A stretch of DNA of 10,633 bases, taken from Alphaproteobacteria bacterium. Lineage in GTDB: Bacteria > Pseudomonadota > Alphaproteobacteria > Rhodobacterales > Rhodobacteraceae. Below the pieces are notes generated by a model. That model was given only the letters and a program-made list of their open reading frames with translations, did not search any database and had not been told where the DNA came from. Location of the stretch: the NCBI GenBank assembly GCA_030425945.1, contig JAUHZL010000059.1, positions 1 through 10,633 on the forward strand, given 5' to 3'. How positions within the stretch are numbered: position 1 is the stretch's first letter; the number at the start of each line of letters is the position of its first letter. A program made the translations under genes and the position numbers. Positions 1 through 5,671 of this stretch are shown one piece after another.

Positions 1-6
1 GTCTCC
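1..6 (-). promoter_or_regulatory. Ribosome binding site of the gene following ccoN (probably ccoO)
   Basis: Read on the minus strand these bases are GGAGAC, a Shine-Dalgarno-like sequence placed directly after the ccoN TAA stop. In ccoNOQP operons ccoO follows ccoN closely, so this is probably the ccoO ribosome binding site. The start codon itself lies outside the window, so the identity of the gene is inferred from family gene order. Confidence 0.5.
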
Positions 7-1605
7 TTATTCGGCCGGTTGCGCCAGCGGCGCGGCCTGCTTGGCCGTTCCGCGGGTGACCGTGAGCCACAGGTTGACGCACATGATGATCGCGCCGGCG
101 AGGAAGAGGACGCCGCCGAGACCGCGCACGACATACATCGGGAACTTGGCTGCCACGGTGTCGGCGAAGCTGTTCACGAGGAAGCCGTTGGCGTCGACTT
201 CACGCCACATCAGGCCTTCCATGATGCCGGTGACCCACATCGAGGACGCGTAGAGCACGATGCCGATGGTCGCGAGCCAGAAGTGCCAGGACACGGCGCT
301 GAGCGAGTAGAGACGCTCGCGGTTCCAGAGCTTCGGAACGAGGAAGTAGAGCGCGCCGAAGGTGATCATGCCGTTCCAGCCGAGCGCACCGGAGTGCACG
401 TGGCCGATGGTCCAGTCGGTGTAGTGCGACAGCGAGTTGACCGCACGGATCGACATCATCGGGCCTTCGAAGGTCGACATGCCGTAGAAGCCGATCGACA
501 CCACCATCATGCGGATGATCGGGTCGGTGCGCAGCTTGTCCCAGGCCCCCGAGAGGGTCATCAGGCCGTTGATCATGCCACCCCAGGACGGCATCCACAG
601 CACGACCGAGAACACCATGCCGAGGGTCGAGGCCCAGTCCGGCAGCGCGGTGTAGTGCAGGTGGTGCGGACCGGCCCAGATGTACAGGAAGATCAGCGCC
701 CAGAAGTGCACGATCGACAGCTTGTAGCTGAAGATCGGGCGCTCGGCCTGCTTCGGCACGAAGTAGTACATCATGCCGAGGAAGCCGGCCGTCAGGAAGA
801 AGCCCACCGCGTTGTGGCCGTACCACCACTGGGTCATCGCGTCCTGGACGCCGGCCATCACCTGGACCGAGCGGGCGCCGAAGATCGACACCGGGATCAC
901 CAGGTTGTTGACCACGTGCAGCATCGCGATGGTCACGATGAAGCTCAGGAAGAACCAGTTCGCGACGTAGATGTGCTTTTCTTTCCGGGTCATGATCGTG
1001 CCGAGGAACACCAGCAGGTAGGCGACCCAGACGATCGTCAGCCACAGGTCGACGTACCACTCGGGCTCGGCGTATTCCTTCGACTGGGTGGCGCCGAGCA
1101 GGTAGCCCGTCGCGGCCAGCACGATGAACAGGTTGTAGCCCCAGAACACGAACCACGCGAGGTTGCCGCCCCAGAGGCGCACGGCGCTGGTGCGCTGCAC
1201 GATGTAGAACGAGGTCGCCAGCAGCGCGTTGCCCCCGAACGCGAAGATCACGGCCGAGGTGTGCAGCGGCCGCAGCTTGCCGAAGTTCATGTAGCCCTGC
1301 GCCCACTCGAAGTTGAGCTGCGGGAAGGCCAGCTGGAACGCGATGAACGTCCCCGCCGCGAAGCCCACGACGCCCCAGAAGGCGGTGGCGATGACACCGG
1401 CGCGGACGACATCGTCCATGTATTCGCCGGCGGGAATGGCTTTCGGCTCGTCAGTCCGCCGCACCTGCCAGATGAACAGGCCGCCGGCGACGAGCAGGAT
1501 GATGATCGCATGAACCTGGTAGGCCAGATCGCGCGCGAAATTGGCTGCGATGGCGGCAGCAAGGGCCACAAGCCCCAGTGCCGCAATCTTGGCGTAGTCC
1601 CACAT
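7..1605 (-). CDS. ccoN: cbb3-type cytochrome c oxidase subunit I (CcoN)
   Basis: Catalytic subunit of the cbb3 (C-family haem-copper) oxidase, which reduces O2 to water at low oxygen in the inner membrane. The 532-residue protein is highly hydrophobic with many membrane helices. Metal-site residues can be placed by family motifs: H115 (in RPLHT) and H404 for low-spin haem b; H402 (GHVHSG) for haem b3; H264 (WYGHN), H314 and H315 (GPHHLHY) for CuB. Y308, one helical turn before the HH pair, is the expected cross-linked tyrosine on helix VII, and E380 (STFEGP) matches the conserved glutamate near haem b3. All are present, so it should be active. Start ATG 1605 has AGGGA a few bases upstream. 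It should be first in a ccoNOQP operon that leaves the window on the left. An FNR box lies about 100 bp upstream. Confidence 0.97.
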   Translation of the reverse strand: MWDYAKIAALGLVALAAAIAANFARDLAYQVHAIIILLVAGGLFIWQVRRTDEPKAIPAGEYMDDVVRAGVIATAFWGVVGFAAGTFIAFQLAFPQLNFEWAQGYMNFGKLRPLHTSAVIFAFGGNALLATSFYIVQRTSAVRLWGGNLAWFVFWGYNLFIVLAATGYLLGATQSKEYAEPEWYVDLWLTIVWVAYLLVFLGTIMTRKEKHIYVANWFFLSFIVTIAMLHVVNNLVIPVSIFGARSVQVMAGVQDAMTQWWYGHNAVGFFLTAGFLGMMYYFVPKQAERPIFSYKLSIVHFWALIFLYIWAGPHHLHYTALPDWASTLGMVFSVVLWMPSWGGMINGLMTLSGAWDKLRTDPIIRMMVVSIGFYGMSTFEGPMMSIRAVNSLSHYTDWTIGHVHSGALGWNGMITFGALYFLVPKLWNRERLYSLSAVSWHFWLATIGIVLYASSMWVTGIMEGLMWREVDANGFLVNSFADTVAAKFPMYVVRGLGGVLFLAGAIIMCVNLWLTVTRGTAKQAAPLAQPAE

Positions 1606-1606
1606 G

Positions 1607-1738
1607 TTACGTCCCTTCGGTTATGACGACGGTCCGTCCCGGAACACAGACTCGGCCCGTCATTGTGAGACCCGTCTTGGCCCGCAGGGGGTTTTGGCTT
1701 CCTTGATCCATGTCAAAGAATTGATGTCCCGAAAGCAT
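1607..1738 (-). CDS. Possible 43-aa leader ORF abutting ccoN
   Basis: A short minus-strand frame starts MLSGHQFFDMDQ and ends VVITEGT. Its ATG (1738-1736) follows GGAGG (1746-1750) at an ideal 7-nt spacing, and its TAA (1609-1607) is one base before the ccoN ATG, which would allow translational coupling. Against it: hand-counted G/C at third positions is only about 60%, far below its neighbours; the FNR box lies inside the frame; and a transcript started by that box would begin downstream of the ATG. It could only be translated from a promoter farther upstream or from fnrL read-through. I recognise no family, and no membrane segment is visible. It may simply be regulatory DNA that happens to be open. 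Confidence 0.25.
   Translation of the reverse strand: MLSGHQFFDMDQGSQNPLRAKTGLTMTGRVCVPGRTVVITEGT
1703..1716. promoter_or_regulatory. FNR box upstream of ccoN
   Basis: The plus strand reads TTGATccatGTCAA (minus strand TTGACatggATCAA), nine of ten conserved bases of the FNR/FixK consensus TTGAT-N4-ATCAA. Its centre is at 1709.5, about 104 bp upstream of the ccoN start. FnrL, encoded just upstream, is the obvious ligand and would activate ccoNOQP when oxygen is low. A class II position (-41.5) predicts a transcript start near 1668, leaving a leader of about 60 nt. The -10 sequence there is poor. A better hexamer, CACAAT (1667-1662), lies somewhat too far away, so the start site is uncertain. 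Confidence 0.8.
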
Positions 1739-1749
1739 GCCTTTTCCTC

Positions 1750-1772
1750 CATCCGGGATGCTGCTTTGCAGC
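1750..1772. repeat. Two back-to-back short dyads in the fnrL-ccoN region
   Basis: CATCCgGGATG (1750-1760) is immediately followed, sharing one base, by GCTGCtttGCAGC (1760-1772). Each has perfect 5-bp arms. They lie about 34 bp beyond the FNR box on the side away from ccoN, next to the Shine-Dalgarno sequence of the small ORF. They could be a regulator site, RNA structure in an upstream transcript, or chance. No known binding protein is recognised. Confidence 0.35.
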
Positions 1773-1845
1773 GAAACCCCGAGGAAATCGGCGCTTTTTC
1801 TGGGCAATTGTGCCGGACTGTCGTGACCGGGGCGTGTGTGGACGG

Positions 1846-1860
1846 GGGTTGGTTCAACCC
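1846..1860. repeat. Perfect 6-bp inverted repeat downstream of fnrL
   Basis: GGGTTG-gtt-CAACCC forms a perfect 6-bp stem with a 3-nt loop, about 31 nt after the fnrL stop. No T run follows on the minus strand, so it is not a standard intrinsic terminator. With the larger hairpin over the fnrL stop it could protect or define the 3' end of the fnrL mRNA. Confidence 0.35.
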
Positions 1861-1883
1861 GGCGCGTCACCCGGTCGCAGGTG

Positions 1884-1910
1884 CGGCGGCCTCAGACGAG
1901 GGGGCCGCCG
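1884..1910 (-). terminator. Hairpin spanning the fnrL stop codon
   Basis: CGGCGGCC (1884-1891) and GGCCGCCG (1903-1910) form a perfect 8-bp GC-rich stem. The 11-nt loop holds the fnrL TGA stop (1894-1892). There is no T run after it on the minus strand, so Rho-independent termination would be inefficient. It may act as a 3' stabiliser or attenuating structure, which leaves open some read-through from fnrL into the ccoN leader. Confidence 0.35.
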
Positions 1911-2638
1911 TCCGCGTCGTCGCCGGTCTCGTCCATCAGCCGGTCGAAATCGGGGATCGTGATGTGGCGCTTGCCGCTCAGCTCGATCACGCCGTCCTTC
2001 TTCAGCGCCGAGACCTGGCGGCTGACCGTCTCGAGCGTCAGCCCGAGGTAGTCGGCCATCGCTTCCCGCGTCATCGGCAGATCGAAGGTGAAGGCATTGC
2101 GGTGATCGTGCCGATTCAGCGCCGCGTCGCGCCGGGCGATGATCGCGATCAGGCTGGCGATCTTCTCGCGCGCGGTCTTGCGCCCGAGCAGCAGCATCCA
2201 CTCCCGCGCGGCATCAAGCTCGTCCAGCGTCATCTCGAGCAGCCGCTGCGAGATATGCGGCGTCGAGACGATCAGCTCCTCGAATGGTTTCTTCTTGAAG
2301 CAGCAGATCGTCAGGTCGGTGGTCGCCGTCACGTCGTAGGGCGCGATGGCCCGGCCCGGCCGCCCGAGAAAGTCCGACGGCAGCAGCAGGCCGACCATCT
2401 GGCGGCGCCCGTCTTCCATCGTCTGGCTGAGGGTGGCGATCCCCGCCACCACGGAGGCGACGAAGGGCATTTCGTCCCCGGACCACAACACGGTGCTGCC
2501 GGCCTTGAAGTGCCGGTAGAACTTCATGCTTTCGAGCAGTTCGAGCTCATCCGTCTCGCAACGGGCACAAACGGCGCGATGTCGTATCGGGCATTCCGAG
2601 CAGTCCTTCTCGAAGGACAGCAGTGTTTCAGTAGACAT
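1892..2638 (-). CDS. fnrL: FnrL, oxygen-sensing CRP/FNR-family transcription regulator
   Basis: A 248-residue cytoplasmic regulator expected to carry an O2-labile [4Fe-4S] cluster, dimerise when oxygen is absent, and bind TTGAT-N4-ATCAA sites. The N terminus has C13, C16, C24 and C27 (CSECP...CARC), and C112/C113 lie in the sensor domain where FNR has its distant fourth ligand. An effector domain (about 30-145) is followed by a dimerisation helix and a C-terminal helix-turn-helix (about 188-214), whose recognition helix reads LETVSRQVS. The E203, S206 and R207 pattern is that of FNR rather than CRP, which fits the FNR boxes nearby. Start ATG 2638 has GGAAG (2647-2643) four bases upstream. It is divergent from hemN and lies upstream of ccoN, both likely targets. 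The acidic tail after residue 235 is probably disordered. Confidence 0.95.
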   Translation of the reverse strand: MSTETLLSFEKDCSECPIRHRAVCARCETDELELLESMKFYRHFKAGSTVLWSGDEMPFVASVVAGIATLSQTMEDGRRQMVGLLLPSDFLGRPGRAIAPYDVTATTDLTICCFKKKPFEELIVSTPHISQRLLEMTLDELDAAREWMLLLGRKTAREKIASLIAIIARRDAALNRHDHRNAFTFDLPMTREAMADYLGLTLETVSRQVSALKKDGVIELSGKRHITIPDFDRLMDETGDDADGGPLV

Positions 2639-2642
2639 CGGG

Positions 2643-2647
2643 CTTCC
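2643..2647 (-). promoter_or_regulatory. fnrL ribosome binding site
   Basis: Minus-strand GGAAG lies four bases before the fnrL ATG. It is adjacent to, but not part of, the FNR-box-like site at 2650-2663. That site therefore falls in the leader or core promoter of fnrL, a position expected to interfere with fnrL expression when occupied. Confidence 0.5.
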
Positions 2648-2649
2648 AT

Positions 2650-2663
2650 TTGATCTGTGTCAT
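2650..2663. promoter_or_regulatory. FNR-box-like site shared by divergent fnrL and hemN
   Basis: The plus strand reads TTGATctgtGTCAT, eight of ten conserved bases of TTGAT-N4-ATCAA, and it is the only such site seen in the 59-bp gap. The centre is at 2656.5. For hemN a class II site at -41.5 puts transcription start at 2698, the A of the hemN ATG. For fnrL the site is only about 18 bp upstream of the start codon, consistent with autorepression. FnrL control of hemN-type genes is known in Rhodobacter; the dual role here is inferred from position. Confidence 0.65.
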
Positions 2664-2697
2664 GGAATCCCCCCGCTCAAGACCCGAGCCTAGGGGA

Positions 2698-4053
2698 ATG
2701 GACAACAAAACGCAACTCGCCCGACTCGGTCTCTTCGATGCACGGGTGCCTCGGTATACGAGCTATCCGACCGCCACGCATTTCTCGACCGACGTCGGGG
2801 AAAGCGACACGCGACGCTGGATTTCCGGGCTTGCGCCGGGAACGCCGATCTCGATCTACGTACATGTGCCGTTCTGCCGCCGACTGTGCTGGTTCTGCGC
2901 CTGCCGGACGCAAGGAATGGGCAACCTCGATCCGGTGCGGTCCTACTTGGACACGCTGCTCCGGGAAGTTGCAATGCTACGCGACGCTCTGCCGCAAGGT
3001 GTTCGGATCGCCCGCATTCACTGGGGCGGCGGCACGCCGACGCTGATGCTGCCCGACATGATGGAACGGCTTGCGGACGCCCTGACCGGGCTCGCCCCCT
3101 ACGCGCCCGACCTCGAATTCTCGGTCGAGATCGACCCGAACGAGATCGACGATGCCCGCCTCGACACGCTGGCGGCCGCGGGGATGAACCGGGCCTCGAT
3201 CGGGGTGCAGGACTTCGACCCCGAGATCCAGCGCATCATCGGCCGCGAGCAGAGCTTCGAGGTAACCGCCGCTGCCGTCGAGGCGCTGCGCGCGCGCAAC
3301 ATCCACTCGCTGAACGCGGACATCCTCTACGGCCTGCCCGGCCAGACCGGCCAGAAGATCACCGAGAGCGTGCAGAAGCTGCTGTCGCTGTCCCCGGACC
3401 GCGTCGCGCTTTACGGCTACGCCCATGTCCCGTGGATGGCGCGGCGGCAGAACATGATCCCCGCCGACCTGCTGCCGACGCCGGAGGAACGGCTGGCGCT
3501 GTTCGACACCGCGCGCCGCCTGTTCCAGTGGGACGGCTACCGCGAGATCGGCATCGACCATTTCGCGCGCCCCGGCGACGGGCTGGAGATCGCCCAGAAG
3601 ACCGGGCATCTGCGCCGCAACTTCCAGGGCTACGTCGATGACAAGGCCCCGGTGCTGATCGGCCTCGGTGCCTCGGCCATCTCGCGGTTCCCGGGCGGCT
3701 TCGCGCAGAACGCCAGCGCCACGGCCGAGTATCTCGGCAAGATCCGCGGCGGCGCGTTCGCCACCAAGCGCGGCCACGCCTTCCACGGCGAGGACCTTCT
3801 GCGGTCGCGCCTGATCGAGGCGCTGATGTGCGACTTCCGCATCGACAATGCCGAGATCACCGCGTCCTTCGGAATCTCGGCGGAGGGGCTGAAGCGCCTC
3901 TATCGCGTGGCGGCCGACACTTTCGGCGACATGGTCGCCATCACGCCGACGGGCTTCGAGATCACGCCGGACGGTCGTCCGCTGACCCGGATGATCGCGC
4001 GCGCCTTCGACGCCTACGAGATGTCGGCCCGGAGCCACTCGGTCGCGATCTGA
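2698..4053 (+). CDS. hemN: Oxygen-independent coproporphyrinogen III oxidase (HemN)
   Basis: Radical-SAM enzyme that decarboxylates two propionate groups of coproporphyrinogen III to give protoporphyrinogen IX without O2, so haem (and any tetrapyrrole pigment) can be made anaerobically. From ATG 2698 it has 451 residues, close to E. coli HemN, which separates it from the shorter HemW paralogues. The conserved N-terminal YTSYPTATHF and YVHVPFC precede the cluster motif C60-x3-C64-x2-C67, with C69 following as in HemN. GGGTPT (SAM-binding region) follows near residue 105. The frame is open further upstream (TTG 2650, ATG 2662), but homology begins after M2698. AGGGGA touches this ATG with no spacer, too close for a normal Shine-Dalgarno, so the start may be leaderless. 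The first 120 or so codons are less G/C-biased than the rest. Confidence 0.94.
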   Translation: MDNKTQLARLGLFDARVPRYTSYPTATHFSTDVGESDTRRWISGLAPGTPISIYVHVPFCRRLCWFCACRTQGMGNLDPVRSYLDTLLREVAMLRDALPQGVRIARIHWGGGTPTLMLPDMMERLADALTGLAPYAPDLEFSVEIDPNEIDDARLDTLAAAGMNRASIGVQDFDPEIQRIIGREQSFEVTAAAVEALRARNIHSLNADILYGLPGQTGQKITESVQKLLSLSPDRVALYGYAHVPWMARRQNMIPADLLPTPEERLALFDTARRLFQWDGYREIGIDHFARPGDGLEIAQKTGHLRRNFQGYVDDKAPVLIGLGASAISRFPGGFAQNASATAEYLGKIRGGAFATKRGHAFHGEDLLRSRLIEALMCDFRIDNAEITASFGISAEGLKRLYRVAADTFGDMVAITPTGFEITPDGRPLTRMIARAFDAYEMSARSHSVAI

Positions 4054-4061
4054 CGGATCGG

Positions 4062-4081
4062 GGGGCGGCTCAGGCCGCCCC
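4062..4081. terminator. Shared hairpin between convergent hemN and yejF
   Basis: GGGGCGGC (4062-4069), loop TCAG (4070-4073) and GCCGCCCC (4074-4081) make a perfect 8-bp stem. It starts eight bases after the hemN stop, and its loop and right arm are the stop and last codons of yejF. Neither strand has a T run after it, so it is a candidate bidirectional 3' end or roadblock rather than a textbook intrinsic terminator. Confidence 0.55.
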
Positions 4082-5671
4082 TGCCCTGCCCCCGAAGGCC
4101 GCCGCCATCAGCTCGCGGGTATACGGGGATTGCGGCGCGTCGAAGATGCGGGCGCAGTCGCCCGCCTCGACCACGTCGCCGCGCTGCATCACGATCACCT
4201 TGTGGCTGAGCGCGCGCACCACCTTCAGGTCATGGCTGATGAACAGGTAGGCCAGCCCGTACTTGGCCTGCAGCTTGCGCAGCAGATCGACGATCTGCAC
4301 CTGGACCGTCATGTCCAGCGCGCTCGTCGGCTCGTCGAGAACCACCAGCCGGGGGCGCAGGATCATCGCGCGGGCAATGGCGATGCGCTGGCGCTGCCCG
4401 CCCGAGAACTCGTGCGGATACCGGTCCATGGCGGCCGGATCGAGGCCGACCTCGCGCAGCATCTCGGCGACGAGCTGACGCTCGTTCTTGCCCGGCTCGA
4501 TCCCGTGCACGCCCAGCCCTTCGGCCACGATCTGCGCCACCGTCATGCGGGGGCTGAGGCTGCCGTAGGGGTCCTGGAACACCACCTGCATGTCGCGCCG
4601 CAGCGGGCGGAGCTGGCGCGAGGACCAGCCCTGGATGTTCTTGCCGAGACAGACGATCGGCCCCTCGGACGAGATCAGCCGCAGGATCGCCAGCGCGAGG
4701 GTGGTCTTGCCGGACCCGGATTCGCCGACGATGCCCAGCGTCTCGCCCGCGCGCACGCTGAGGCTGGCGCCGTTCACGGCCTTCACATGGCCCACGGTGC
4801 GGCGCAGCAGGCCTCTCTGGATCGGGAACCAGATGCGCAGGGCGTCGGTCGCGACCACTTCTTCCGCGTCTTCCGGAACCGGATCGGGGCTGCCGTCCGG
4901 CTCGGCTGCCAGCAGCATCCGGGTGTAGGGGTGCTGCGGATTGGCGAAGATCTCGGCGGTCCGACCGGCCTCGACGATCTCGCCGTCCTTCATCACGCAG
5001 ACCCGGTCGGCGATCCGCCGCACGATGGCGAGGTCATGGGTAATGAACAGCAGGCTCATCCCCTCGCGCTGCTTCAGCTCGGCCAGAAGGTCGAGGATCT
5101 GCGCCTGGATCGTCACGTCCAGCGCGGTCGTCGGCTCGTCCGCGATCAGCAACTCCGGCCCGTTCGCCAGCGCCATCGCGATCATCACGCGCTGGCGCTG
5201 CCCGCCGGACAGCTGGTGCGGATAGGCGCCCAGCCGGCTTTCGGCGTCGCGGATGCCGACCTTCTCCAGCAGGTCGATGATCCGGGCGCGTGCGGCCGCA
5301 CCGGTCAGGCCCTGATGCACCGCGAGGCTTTCCCCCAGCTGCTTTTCCAGCGTGTGCAGCGGGTTGAGCGAGGTCATCGGCTCCTGGAAGATGAAACTGA
5401 TGTCGTTGCCGCGCACCTTGCGCAGCGCCGCCTCGTCCACGCCCAGCATCGGACGGCCGTCATAGGTGATCTCGCCCGTCACCTCGGCACTGCCGGGCAG
5501 CAGCGAGACCGTGGAGAGGGCGGTCACCGACTTGCCCGAGCCCGACTCACCCACCAGTGCGACCGTCTCGCCCTTGCCGACCTCGAAGCTGACCCCGCGG
5601 ACGGCATGGATCAGTGCCCCGTCCTGGCGGAAGCGGATGTTCAGGTCGCGAACGGTCAGGAGCGCGCTCAT
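4070..5671 (-). CDS. yejF: Peptide ABC transporter ATP-binding protein, two fused ATPase domains (YejF)
   Basis: Cytoplasmic motor of the importer; 533 residues with two complete nucleotide-binding domains. Domain 1: Walker A GESGSGKS (41-48), Q-loop FQEP (95-98), signature LSGGQ (154-158), Walker B LLIADEP (174-180), switch H212. Domain 2: GESGSGKT (316-323), FQDP (365-368), FSGGQ (422-426), LVVLDEP (442-448), switch H480. Each half ends in an oligopeptide/dipeptide-type tail (PQHPYT near 245 and PQSPYT near 514), as in Opp/Dpp ATPases. Both catalytic sites look intact. The ATG (5671-5669) overlaps the yejE stop as ATGA and has no clear Shine-Dalgarno, so it is probably translated by coupling. 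It is the last gene of the operon and converges with hemN 16 bp away. Confidence 0.95.
   Translation of the reverse strand: MSALLTVRDLNIRFRQDGALIHAVRGVSFEVGKGETVALVGESGSGKSVTALSTVSLLPGSAEVTGEITYDGRPMLGVDEAALRKVRGNDISFIFQEPMTSLNPLHTLEKQLGESLAVHQGLTGAAARARIIDLLEKVGIRDAESRLGAYPHQLSGGQRQRVMIAMALANGPELLIADEPTTALDVTIQAQILDLLAELKQREGMSLLFITHDLAIVRRIADRVCVMKDGEIVEAGRTAEIFANPQHPYTRMLLAAEPDGSPDPVPEDAEEVVATDALRIWFPIQRGLLRRTVGHVKAVNGASLSVRAGETLGIVGESGSGKTTLALAILRLISSEGPIVCLGKNIQGWSSRQLRPLRRDMQVVFQDPYGSLSPRMTVAQIVAEGLGVHGIEPGKNERQLVAEMLREVGLDPAAMDRYPHEFSGGQRQRIAIARAMILRPRLVVLDEPTSALDMTVQVQIVDLLRKLQAKYGLAYLFISHDLKVVRALSHKVIVMQRGDVVEAGDCARIFDAPQSPYTRELMAAAFGGRAGAA

Noticed and set aside
19..1626. 535-codon plus-strand frame opposite ccoN
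   Set aside because: Arg/His/Asp/Glu-rich composition typical of the antisense shadow of a high-GC gene; the minus strand has full CcoN with all metal ligands.
1628..1638. GACGG-t-CCGTC dyad in the ccoN leader
   Set aside because: Short with a 1-nt centre; expected by chance in GC-rich DNA, and it does not sequester the ccoN ribosome site.
1721..1734. Second FNR half-site TTGAT next to the ccoN FNR box
   Set aside because: The partner half (CGAAA) does not match ATCAA; only a lone half-site.
1802..1816. Possible sigma-54 promoter (GGCAC...TTGC) between fnrL and ccoN
   Set aside because: The GG and GC elements are about 7 bp apart rather than the required 10, so it does not fit a -24/-12 promoter.
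1604..2653. 349-codon plus-strand frame across the intergenic region and opposite fnrL
   Set aside because: No recognisable domain, no convincing start, mostly antisense to a well-supported fnrL.
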